Source of the DNA: Paragordius varius | Lineage: Eukaryota; Nematomorpha | Reading direction: 5' to 3' | DNA: 64,000 bases | Assembly: GCA_964247055.1 (NCBI GenBank) | Contig: OZ176051.1 | Coordinates: 3,658,001 to 3,722,000 of the forward strand | In this document: positions 37,393 to 47,699 of the stretch, one piece after another | Position numbering within the stretch: the first letter of the stretch is position 1 | How the letters are laid out: every line of letters starts with the position of its first letter | Notes under the pieces: model-generated | Told to the model about the DNA's origin: nothing | The model's input: the letters and a program-made list of their open reading frames with translations, nothing else | Database searches by the model: none | Position numbers and translations under genes: made by a program

Positions 37393-38283
37393 CTATAAAT
37401 TATAGAGATGTACAATTTTCTCAATTTGTGATTTATATTGCGTGTCGCCATCATTGGCTTGAATTTTATTATCATAATAATTTATTATGGCGTGAAGTTT
37501 TATTTTATCTTCCTTTTCCAAAAATAATTTGATAATTGACGTAAATCTTTTAATTTTTCCCAAACATTCCAAATGATCCAATATATTTATGTTGTAATTT
37601 CGATTTTTTGAACAAACAAATGAATAAAAAATGGATAAAAGAGTATGAAAATGAGTATATTCCAAAGTATCCTTAAAAATATGGGAATATTTAAATGGGT
37701 CAATTTTGCTAACATACATAAATAAAGTGGGATCATTTGGGTTTTCTTCATATAATTTTTGTAATTGATGTAAATCTTTGGATAATTGATAAAAATTAGT
37801 AAATTCTTTACGAGTAGATAAAATGTTTTTAGATGATTCGGAGAGGAAACTTTTTTCATACTTAGAGCCATTTTGTTGAATAAAATTTTGAGCAATGGAA
37901 TTGGTGGGATCCAAAAGAGAAACAATTCTAAACTTTTTATACGCCATTGGTAACTCCCCCTTTTCAAGGTACGCAGTTGCACAACGAAAATATGTTTTTA
38001 CTAACAATTTCAAGAATTCCACATCCTCTTTTTGCTTTAGATATTTTAGCAAATGATGCTTAGACAAACTGTTTTTTTCCAAAATGTGGTTGATTGCCAT
38101 GTTGCAATCATCTATGGCGTTATCATACAGTCCAAGATTTAAATAAGCCTGAGCTCTATTGCTATATATTATAGGATCCGTATAGCATAAACCAATAGCT
38201 AAAGTATATTCATCAATTGCATTCGCATATTGTTTGCTTTTAAACCAACTATTACCCCGTTCTTTGCACTGTTCTGCATCCAT
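37393..38283 (-). CDS. RPAP3/SPAG1-like TPR co-chaperone
   Basis: Members of this family link HSP90/HSP70 to the R2TP complex, which assembles RNA polymerase II, PIKK kinases and axonemal dyneins. The intronless 296-residue frame opens with a TPR (residues 1-35, KERGNSWFKSKQYANAIDEY), a second TPR (36-70, IYSNRAQAYLNLGLYDNAID) and a third near 95-130. The C-terminal part (about 195-285) fits RPAP3_C, with a helix ending KIKRFTSIIKLFL. RPAP3 and SPAG1 are normally 650-900 residues with more TPRs; here one TPR block and the C-terminal domain are kept. Which of the two it derives from cannot be told by eye. Its start codon is 26 bp from that of the UPF0545 gene on the other strand. Confidence 0.78.
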   Translation of the reverse strand: MDAEQCKERGNSWFKSKQYANAIDEYTLAIGLCYTDPIIYSNRAQAYLNLGLYDNAIDDCNMAINHILEKNSLSKHHLLKYLKQKEDVEFLKLLVKTYFRCATAYLEKGELPMAYKKFRIVSLLDPTNSIAQNFIQQNGSKYEKSFLSESSKNILSTRKEFTNFYQLSKDLHQLQKLYEENPNDPTLFMYVSKIDPFKYSHIFKDTLEYTHFHTLLSIFYSFVCSKNRNYNINILDHLECLGKIKRFTSIIKLFLEKEDKIKLHAIINYYDNKIQANDGDTQYKSQIEKIVHLYNL

Positions 38284-38309
38284 AAGGCGTGATCAGATAT
38301 AAAATATAT
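38284..38309. promoter_or_regulatory. 26-bp spacer between divergent start codons
   Basis: Only 26 bp of AT-rich sequence, including TATAAAATATATA, separate the ATG of the RPAP3-like gene from the ATG of the UPF0545 gene. Any promoter or 5' UTR of either gene must therefore overlap the other gene. A shared bidirectional promoter is the simplest inference. Confidence 0.5.
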
Positions 38310-38793
38310 ATGCATTCATCCACTAATCTGAAAAATGTGGTAGGTGCTGAATTACCTCCTGAGTATATTTTGGTTTTATGAAAAATTAATCAAAAGGTTA
38401 AACCATGTGAATATTATCAAAAAGAATATAAATATTGTAAAAGTTAAAAGAGATTTTATTTTAGGAATTAAATCTCGATATCAACAGCTTTACATCGATG
38501 GGAAATTTGATGATTGCACAAAATATTGGACAGATTTTAAAAACTGTGAACAATGGTTAACTAATGCAAATAAAGACAATTTAGTTAAATAATTCTTTAA
38601 CAATCAGAATGAATTGTTGCGTAGCGAAAAAGAACGAATGCAAAAGCGAATATACAATGCTAATAAAAATGATATCTGGGAAGCCCGAACATCGTTTCCT
38701 CCAGATGCTTGGAATAAACCTTTACCCGATTATTATAAACGAAAGACGGATGAATCTATTATAGTGATATCTAAAGAAGAAACAATAAAATAA
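38310..38793 (+). CDS. UPF0545 family protein (C22orf39-like)
   Basis: A small twin-Cys-rich protein of poorly known function; the human member is C22orf39. Exons 38310-38372, 38397-38442, 38465-38583 and 38608-38793 give 137 residues. The family pattern is clear: PCEYYQKEYKYCK, then YIDGKFDDCTKYW..FKNCEQW, then ELLRSEKERMQKR, then a PP.W..PLPDYY end. All three introns are tiny (24, 22 and 24 nt). Two of them are multiples of three and each contains an in-frame stop. Without splicing the Cys-rich region would be split over three frames. The ATG choice is fixed by the first intron, which joins LPPEYIL to VKPCEYY. Confidence 0.88.
38373..38396 (+). other. 24-nt spliceosomal intron
   Basis: GTTTTATGA...CAAAAG, phase zero, with TGA as its third in-frame codon. 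Splicing yields the conserved region before PCE. Confidence 0.75.
38443..38464 (+). other. 22-nt spliceosomal intron
   Basis: GTTAAAAGAG...TTTTAG, phase one. It joins YKYCK to a family-like SRYQQLYIDGK run. Confidence 0.85.
38584..38607 (+). other. 24-nt spliceosomal intron
   Basis: GTTAAATAA...ATCAG, phase zero, with TAA as its third in-frame codon. It joins NANKDNL to NELLRSEKERM. Confidence 0.88.
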
Positions 38794-39747
38794 AAAAAGA
38801 TAATATAATGACATTACTTGAGCCTAGATTTCAATATTTGAGATCAATATTGTAATATATGAAGTATTTCATTGGCGAAATTTTGTAACTTTAAAGATGC
38901 ATCGTTGTAAATATATATTGTAAGGTTTTAACCGTTTATGCATTTGTGACTGCGACCGCTCTCACCCGTATAATTTTAAGACATGATATAATACATTAAA
39001 TATTAGTATCAAAAACAAAATATATGAAAAATTGTTAAATTTCTTCATATATTTTGTCTGTGTCGTTTTTTAGTGACAACATATGTTTGATTTTGTGATA
39101 ATAATTGACAGGGAAAATAACAGAATTAACCACTAGAGCCGGGTACTTTTTTAACTGGTCAAAAGCTTTTTTTCATAATATTTATTTAATGTTATGGTTA
39201 TTAAACATTTAAAAAATTAATTCGTATTTGCTTGATGGTGTAAAAATAGCCTGATATACAACCACCCAATACAATATCACAGTTTTAACAATCCATTCAT
39301 TTTATAGAAAAATTATTTTTACGATATATAAATTAACAATTTCGTTGTACTCTGATATAATTTATAACGATTCTTTTTTATGGTTTGAATTTATGTGTAA
39401 TATCGAATTACTAAATAATAGATATCTAATTAGCGACCTATGAAGTAGCATATAGATGGTTCGATGTTCAATTAATTTTTATCACAACACTACTCTACCA
39501 AATTTATGTTTTTATATGTGCAATTTAAATTTCACGTTTTTTAATTTTAATATATGATAACCTCTAATTCTGCAATGTAGTATTATCAAGAGAGATGTTT
39601 AATTTAAGTTCTGACTCTGCGATCATTAAAAAAAGTTAGTATGTTGATTAACTTATGTGTTGACTTTGTTGTTAGGTGATAAGAAATAATTGGAAAATAA
39701 TCTTTTTATTTGATAATTTGACTATATTTAAAGTCCCTTATTTATAA
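38794..39747. other. Intergenic, nothing recognised
   Basis: AT-rich sequence between the UPF0545 stop and the first Helitron. No exon, repeat or RNA gene was seen. Confidence 0.6.
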
Positions 39748-40737
39748 TCTATATATTTATAAAAATGGAAAATGCTGGCTTTGTGATCTGGTACAGGAAA
39801 ACCGGTAGACCCAATCAAATCCAAATATCGAAAAAATATAATCATTAATAAATGTCCCGACAATAGCTTCGCCCTTTTTTTGAAATAGGCCCCCAGTTCG
39901 GGCCCACACCGTATGAAAAACGGGTTTTTTTTGAAAACAGAAGTCCACAAAATCGTGTTTTTGAGACAATTTTCCGGAGAACGTGTTGGACCATTCAATT
40001 TTAAATATGATTTTTATTTAGTTATTTTCGATTGCGCTGAACATAGCCGAGCCACTTTTTTGATTTAGGCCCTCTTTTTACCCGCTCCCCCCGTAAAATG
40101 CCACCTTTTTCAAAAAACAAAGTCCACAAAAATAATTTTTTAAATCGATTTTTCGCCCTAGGTATGAGACCGTAAAAATTCAATATGGATTCACGTATTC
40201 CCTGTTAAAAGGCAAAAATTTTAGTCCACCGTTTATTTGATGATAGCTGCTTGGTAAGGAGCTACCCGCTAAAAACTGATTTTTCATATAACTTTGTGAT
40301 CTGTTTCCGGAAAACCGGTGATCCCAATCAAATCCAAATATCGAAAAAATATAATCATTAATGAATGCCCCGACAATAGCTTCGCCCTTTTTTGGAATTA
40401 GGTCCCCAGTTTGGGCCCACCCCGTGTGAAAAATGGGTTAAGTCAATTTTTTGGAGAACGTGTTGGACCATTCAATTTCAAGATTTTTGTTTACTTATTT
40501 TCGATTGCGCCGAACATAGTCGAATCACTTTTTTGATTTAGGCCCTCTTTTTACCCGCTACCCCCGTAAAATGCCATTTTTTTAAAAAAACAAAGTCCAC
40601 AAAAATAATTTTTTAAATCGATTTTTCGCCCTAGGTATGAGACTGTAAAAATTCGAGAAAGATTTTTCGTATTGCCTGTTAAAAGGCAAAAATTTTAGTC
40701 AAGCGTTTCTTTGATGATAGATGCTGAGTAAGGAGTA
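39748..40737 (+). mobile_element. Helitron with internally duplicated body, 3' end not found
   Basis: It starts A|TCTATATATTTATAAAA like the 24217 copy. The body module (GATCTG..CCGG.AAACCGGT to CCCGTAAAATGCCA) is present twice, at about 39780 and 40290, each followed by a second module with ATCGATTTTTCGCCCTAGG. No CTAG end with hairpin was found before the next element, so it seems 3'-truncated. Confidence 0.72.
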
Positions 40738-40796
40738 TCTATCATATGTATAGCATGTTAAAAGATATATGGATATTAATACATTATTTATGGTAA

Positions 40797-41431
40797 TCTA
40801 TATATTTATAAAAATGGAAAATGCTGGCTTTGTGATCTGGTACAGGAAAACCGGTAGACCCAATCAAATCCAAATATCGAAAAAATATAATCATTAATAA
40901 ATGTCCCGACAATAGCTTGGCCCTTTTTTTGAAATAGGCCCCCAGTTCGGGCCCACCCCGTATGAAAAACGGGTTTTTTTTAAAAACAGAAGTCCACAAA
41001 ATCGTGTTTTTGAGACAATTTTCCGGAGAACGTGTTGGACCATTCATTTTCAAATATGATTTTTGTTTACTTATTTTCGATTGCGCCGAACATAGCCGAG
41101 CCACTTTTTTGATTTATGCCCTCTTTTTACCCGCTCCCCCCGTAAAATGCCATTTTTTTCAAAAAACAAAGTCCACAAAAATAATTTTCTAAATCGATTT
41201 TTCGCCCTAGGTATGAGACCGTAAAAATTCGAGAAAGATTCCACGTATTCCCTGTTAAAAGGCAAAAATTTTAGTCCACCGTTTATTTGATGATAGCTGC
41301 TGGGTAAGGAGCTACCCGCTAAAAACTGATTTTTCATATAACTTTGTGATCTGTTTCCGGAAAACCGGTGAAGCCATTCAAATCCAAACAAGCACGAGAT
41401 TCACGCTAGTACTTCACGAGATTCACGCTAG
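40797..41431 (+). mobile_element. Helitron with doubled 3' terminus
   Basis: It begins A|TCTATATATTTATAAAA. The terminal CACGAGATTCACGCTAG occurs twice in direct succession (ending 41409 and 41431), each followed by T. It contains both body modules plus a third partial one at 41340. Reading frames inside it are repeat shadows. Confidence 0.75.
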
Positions 41432-41935
41432 TACTTTATATATTTTACGTTATAATTGAGCCATTTCAGTATCTTGTTTTTTTTAGATCATGTTTTCAAA
41501 ATTTTAGTTTGGCATTTAGGCAATACAAAATTTTATTTGCTCTCAAGCAATTTAACACGCGCTCATTAATATTTTAACAAGGTCATGATATAATCAAAAA
41601 GGTGAAAATAAGGTTAAATTTTTAAAAATAATCTGAGAAACAGACTATATCATAAATGATTAATAAATTGGAGAAACTGCCAACAAAGACATATGTATTA
41701 AATTTAGTAATGGTAGAGATGAATTGGACATGGTGAGTAAAAATATTGAAATTGTAAAATCTCTTTATTAATTGAAGTATTTTTTTATTCTTCAAATATT
41801 GAATTTTCGCACAAGTGGTTACATTACCTATAAAATCGCTAATGGTCGATATAATCGACTACAAGATTAAGAATAATAAAGAAAGATTATTTTATAATGT
41901 TACTGACTTTTCACTTTGAAATTTGGACGTAAACA
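41432..41935. other. Spacer, nothing recognised
   Basis: AT-rich sequence between the Helitron and the hAT element, with no recognisable content. Confidence 0.6.
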
Positions 41936-42239
41936 TAAGGTGACCAGATTTTTTGAAGAAAGCGGGACAAATCTGAGAAGGGGGGTCATTGGGGGGTAAA
42001 ACCAAAAATTTTTATACAAAAAATTTATTGTAATATTTATTTATTTTTAACATAAATACATTATAAATATAAAAAAATTTGTACAGGTTGTTTGTACCTT
42101 ATTCAATAAATTTACATGTGCACGAACAAAGGGTGAAGTGATTGTAATATTCTAAAAAAAAATAAAGACGAAATCATCAAAGTGCGTTGGGTGATGCAAG
42201 AAGCGGCACAAAAAATATTTTTAACAATTTAGCGAATAA

Positions 42240-42870
42240 TCTTAATCAAAACATTATTGGCAGATACACAACGATATTCAAACACTACTGATTTGTTACC
42301 CCTGGATGTAGAAAATGTAGCTGGTATAATGCTTGGATATTCTAGAACTCGTTGGTTAGCTCTTTTGCCAGCTATTGAAAAAATTTTAAAAATGCATGAT
42401 CGCCTAGAATCCTATTTTTTATCACAGGACAAATGTCTAAAATTCCAAGTCAAGAAAGGTTAGAAAATAATTTTATACCATTACCTAATCGCATTATTAT
42501 AAATCATCCAGAAAAACAAGGTTCAATGAATAGCCAGGATATAAAAATGTTTTCTACAAACAGAAACGATTATTTGGAAGACAAGACGGTGCAATTCAAT
42601 GACACTTTTTTTCTGAAGTATCATTATTAAATAAATATATTGAATGAAAACTTATATTATGGACAACAGAAAAAAAATACGTAGGATAGAAATGGTTAAA
42701 ACATCCTTTTAAACAAATTATGTTCCATACAATAATATTTTAATTGTAGAATTTGCATTATCTTTACCTGAACCACTGCTATCGAACGCGTTTTTCTACA
42801 GTAAATTAAGTAAGGACACGGAATCAAATTTAAATGTTAAATAAAAGCCATTTTATGTGTTCAAATATAA
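42240..42870 (+). pseudogene. Inverted, internally deleted copy of the hAT transposase
   Basis: Plus-strand reading gives SRTRWLALLPAIEKILKMHDRLESYFLSQDK and, near 42760-42850, a decayed stretch matching the C-terminal dimerisation part. Both match the minus-strand transposase between about 43870 and 43060. It lacks the middle of that gene and is interrupted by stops. Confidence 0.7.
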
Positions 42871-42899
42871 TTTGACATGAAGACTTATATAATATTTTA

Positions 42900-44646
42900 A
42901 GTAATTTTGTTTATTTTTTAACACAAAAACTTTAAAGAAAATATTTTATTCTTTGGTATATTTTCGTTTGAGTGAATGCGTTTTAGCATATTGTCATCAT
43001 TTTTTAAAATATTGTAGTCTTCACAAGAATTTGTCAAATTATATTTAACAGATAAAACGGCCTTTATTTCAACATTTAAATTTGATTTTTCCGATGTCCA
43101 CACTTGATTTACTGTAAAAAAACGCGCTCAGTAGCAGCGTTGGTTCCAGGTAAAGATAATGCGAATTCCACAATTTTTAAAATATTATTGTATGTAATAT
43201 AGTTGGCTTCAAAATTATGAAATATTTCCAACCATTTCTTTTCTACTGTATATTTTTCTTTTGTCCATAATTTAAGTTTTTCATCATTAATATATCTTTT
43301 AACTAATGATTCTTCAGAAAAAAGATCATTTTCTGAAAGATTACTTTTTGAGAATTTTTGGGAACAGATATAACCAAATGATTTTTAAACATCGAACCAA
43401 TTAAATTCTGATTTTAATGTTATCCAATGAAAATGATCAATTTCATTGAATTGTTTAGTCCAGTCTTCCAAATCTTTACAGTTTGTATAAAACATTTTTA
43501 TATGGTAGAGGATATCTTGGCGATTTATTAAGCCTTGTTTTTTAAATATTTGTTATATTGCGGATGGTTAATGGTATAAAATTATTTCCTAACCGTTCTT
43601 GACATTGGAATTTTAGGTTACTAACTTCATTGGCTACTTCGATTGCCGAAATTTTGTCACCATCTATAAATTTAATAAAATTTTGAAAGAGAGAAGCTTG
43701 ATTATGTAAGAATTCTAACCATATTTTTGAAGAATCACTTTCAACAAACTTTTTTAAAGTTGTAGGACATTTGTCCTGTGATAAAAAAATGATTTTAAAG
43801 GATTATACATTTTTAAAATTCTTTCGATAGCTGGTATAAAAGCTAACCAACGAGTTTTACAATATCCAAGCATTTTTTGATATTGAACTTCTGCATTTTC
43901 ACAGTTCTTTAAGCGTTTCAACACGTACCGTTTATATATAAAAATAGGAATATATTTTAATCTAGGGGTAACAAATCAGCAGCTGTTTATATAGCGTTGT
44001 GTGTTATATGCGCTGCACACCCGACGCCTGTTTTGATTAAGATTATCTGTAAATTTATGAAAAATATATTTTTTCCCCTCCTTGCTTTTCCACCAAAGTT
44101 CGTATTGGTGTTGTCAGCGCAATATGCGATAATTTTGTCTTTTAAATTATTTTTTTCTAGAAGATGCATTATTGAAGTAAATATTATTTCGGAATTTTCA
44201 CCGGGTAGAGAAATTAAATCTAAAATTTTAATTTTTACTCCGGTTTCTGAATCCAAATATCTTATTAAAGTGGGAAATAATTTTGTTTCATGGTGATTTG
44301 ATGCATCAGAGTATAGGGATAAAAAATTAATTTTCGGCAAATCTTTTTGTATTTCAGAAAATGCATGTGGCGAAAGGACACACACAATGGCTTCAGCCTT
44401 TGTACGGGCATATGTAAATTTTTTATAGAATAACTTGTGAGGTAAAATCCATGATCTAAAGGAATGATTGAGATAAACGGCGTGAAAAGATAAAACGCTT
44501 TCGGCTAATGCCAAATTATTTTCTTCCTCTCCAAAAGCGGTTTTTCGATAAAAATCGCTCATTTTGTAAGATGATGCCTCCATATCCAAACATTTTTTTA
44601 TGTTTCTGTGTTTCCATATGCTTTGTAATATCATGCTTGCCGCCAT
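42900..44646 (-). pseudogene. Decayed hAT transposase
   Basis: The intact first 219 residues (44646-43987) carry hAT catalytic-region motifs: FLSLYSDASNHHETKLFP with the DDE-type Asp, IAYCADNTNTNFGG and CAAHITHNAI. Downstream, TRWLAFIPAIERILKMY and a C-terminal ALSLPGTNAATERVF segment (hAT dimerisation region) persist in other frames with several stops between. An N-terminal zinc finger was not found in the piece above 44646. It is non-functional as it stands. Confidence 0.82.
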
Positions 44647-45191
44647 GTTTTAGGGTGAATTTCCCCTCGCATAAAAACATTTAACAAATGATTCATTCTT
44701 CGTTCTGATAAAAGGAAATTCTTTCATTAATTTATCGTTGAATTTACAACCTCTTTTTGCGCTCATATTTATAAACTACTATTAGTATAATAAATATTAT
44801 ATTACCTTAATTTTCTGGAATAAACGTGTAAGGTACCGATTTGTGGTATCAATTTGTCTTTTAAACAACCGATTTGTGGTATTAACTTGGCTTTTTGATA
44901 ATGATGACAGTAGTAGTAGGAGTATAATCATATGATATAAATTTGAAAAAAATAAATATTTTTAATTTAAAAATAAAAATTTTTAATTTAAAATAGATAT
45001 TAAATAATAAAAAATTTAAACGGATAAAAAAAATTTATTTGTATTAAAAATTTTTTTTTAGATAATCGTGAAAAAGCGGGACATTTTAAAAACGTAGCGG
45101 GACGCGGGACAAAGTGTGAAAAACCGGGACGTCTGGTCACCTTACGTAAACAAGAATGGAAAAATATTATTTTCTATTAATTTAGATTCGG

Positions 45192-46950
45192 TATAACGTT
45201 TCGATTTAAATTGTGGTAGCTAGTGACCCCAGACAAATTTAAATTATTATTATTAAAAATTTACTGAAAGGGACGGTTACAATTCAAATTTAATGTTTAC
45301 ATCTTAATAAAATTATCACTAAGCCAATCTAAATAAAATTTAGTTTTGAAAAAAATGTCTCATACCTAACTTTCGACGCCATCTTTATTTTACAACATTT
45401 GCACGATATCGTGTTTAAATGCTATAATATTTATTAAAATAACATCAATTGTGCATTATTTATAAATTGCAAATGGTCACATGTCATGTTGACTAAATTT
45501 TCACCTTGTTTATTCATAAAATTAATAATATAACATTTACAATTCAAATTCACCCTTGAACAATTGAAATTTACCCTAAAAATAAATTATGTGTCGGGAT
45601 TAATATAAAATATATTAAGGGTGGGGTGATAAAAAAGTTGCACTTGACTTGTAAGCCAAGCGTGTCAAGTTGAGCAAGATTACTTAAGCCAGCAAGTGTA
45701 CACTTGAAGATCGGTGATAAAAAAAAACACTTAAGTCAAGTCTTTTGATTATGAATGTATCAGTTTTTTGCCACCCAATTCGAATTTTATGGAAACTTTT
45801 TTGATCATTTTCAGCCAAAATTTATGATATAAGGTACAAAAAGATAAACAATAAATACAATATGCATTTATTAAAGTTTTTCAAACTCACTGGCACGAAT
45901 CTTATTTAATATATATAGTTTTCTAAATTGTGAACCTGGTAATAATTTTAGATTGATGAAACCATTCGCCCTTAAAACACTTTCCATTATTTTACCACAC
46001 TACTTATTTTGTTTGGAGTCCAGTTGCAAATATAATGGGAAGATGTTTATACAATATAACATAATTATTTTTAATTGATTATAATCGAAATAAATTTATG
46101 ATGAAATAAATTCTTTACATTGGTTAATAGTGAAGTTTTGCTTATAAACGAAGATTTGAAATTTTACAAGATTAATATTTAATTATTAATTTTAAGAAAT
46201 TTTCGAGAATCCAATTTTTTTTGCGGTCACGGAATTGATATATTTAGCATATTTTTATATGCCATGTTATTAAATATTAGCAGAGTTTTTCTATAAATTT
46301 ATCCTCTTTTATATCCACCCAATGAATAGATTAATTAGCCAAAGTTTATAAAATTAACAACTTATAGCATTAACAAAGGTTTGAATTTCATATAAAACCT
46401 AAATTTTATACAGAAATAGTTTCCAAAATAATTTTATCCATATTTTTAAATCTGTCAAGTGTGCCCTACACCACACTTGCAAAATCTTTAAGTTTTACTT
46501 GATCATACGATTTTTTATCACCTCCGAATCAAGTTTTCTTGCTTGACTTGAGTCGTCTAATGTTAAATTTTTTTATCACATGAAAGCAAGCCATGACTTG
46601 AAAACCTTGCAAGTCAAAAAAATATTTTTATCACCCGACCCTAAGGCTTAGTTTATTATTTTTTCAGTATTATTAGGATTGCAAACTAAATTTTATTTTT
46701 TAGAAATATGAAAATATATGAGTAATATTTAATCTAAAAAAACAAAATTTATTTTAGGGTGAATTTGAATTGTTTAAGGGTGATGCAGCGTATATCAGGT
46801 TTTGAATTATTCTTTTTATATTTCGGTGCTTCAATGTTATATTAGTGCAACTTTTGCAATGGTTTAATATTTTTTAAAATATTAGATTTACAGGTGACAA
46901 CCCAATTTAAACCGGAGGACTGAAATGAATGTGTTTAATCCAAATGTTAA
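45192..46950 (+). mobile_element. piggyBac-like MITE, copy F, split by another transposon
   Basis: The left half (45192-45618) begins with a decayed TATAACG end and the GTGACCCCAGAC palindrome. The right half (46645-46950) ends CAAATGTTAA. Between them sits a complete 1-kb TIR element, so this MITE is the older of the two. Confidence 0.75.
45619..46641. mobile_element. 1.02-kb TIR element, copy 2, nested in MITE copy F
   Basis: It has GGGTGGGGTGATAAAAAA ends in inverted orientation and a TAA duplication on each side. It carries the same subterminal TTGACTT/AAGTCAAG array as copy 1, and runs inverted to copy 1. Confidence 0.87.
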
Positions 46951-47699
46951 TAAGGATAATTTAAAAATTATAATGCGTTTGGAGTCATTCTTTATTATGA
47001 AAGATAGAGGAAATATGGGTCAACCCTAAGTATGGGGGCCGCAAATCAATATAGAGTGAACAATATAAATAAATGAGTCTAGCTAGTTAATATATCCGTC
47101 AGCAATTTTTAAATTTGGGGGGCGTCTTTTATGTTTAGTAAATTTTTTTGATACATGTATGCGTATTGCTTATAAATATTGATTACTTGTTAATTACAAG
47201 ACTAAATTTAATTTTTTCTACGCATTGCCAAACTAAGTGTTTTATATGGTAATCAATTTAATAATTTTTAATATTACATCAAAATAAATCTTTTACCAAT
47301 ATAATTTGGAGTTAAATATCTTTCTTTATAAAAGTTCGACCTGCCCAATTTTAATCTTTCGATGGGCTGATGCGGTTTTTAGCAATAAAATAAAAACCCA
47401 AAACTGGGTTAAATTAATTGAATGTGGGTTACTAATTGGCTTATCGTTTATATTTATCAATATTAATCTGCAAGACATATTTCTTTTTCCAGTTTCTCCT
47501 TCGCAGAAGCATTACATGTATAATAAAAAATAAGCAGCAGTACGAGCAATGGAAAAGACCAATAAACTCGCTAAATAGGTTTGACACAGTTTGAATTAAA
47601 GTCAAAAATAGGTAAATCGCAAGGCGACTTACAAAATACTGCTTCAAAGCCGCGAAAAAACACTGTTTTTGCATCGAATTAAGAGGGATGATGAGAAAC
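46951..47699. other. Intergenic, nothing firm
   Basis: AT-rich sequence with two weak overlapping frames of no recognisable family. It may hold further mariner debris near its right end. Confidence 0.5.

Larger units (their letters stand above)
41936..45144 (-). mobile_element. 3.2-kb hAT transposon with perfect 8-bp target duplication
   Basis: Ends TAAGGTGACCAGA and TCTGGTCACCTTA are inverted repeats, and CGTAAACA flanks both sides exactly. GCGGGAC boxes lie inside both ends. The minus strand holds a hAT transposase relic of the ZBED/FAM200-like kind, and the left third holds a shorter inverted copy of part of that same gene. The perfect duplication suggests insertion is not very old, although the transposase is decayed, so the element was probably moved in trans. 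Confidence 0.92.

Noticed and set aside
39738-41391. Several 70-106 residue frames on both strands
   Set aside because: They recur at each Helitron copy in different frames and contain no domain; they are shadows of the repeat.
44000-44300. 99-residue plus-strand frame
   Set aside because: It is antisense to the hAT transposase.
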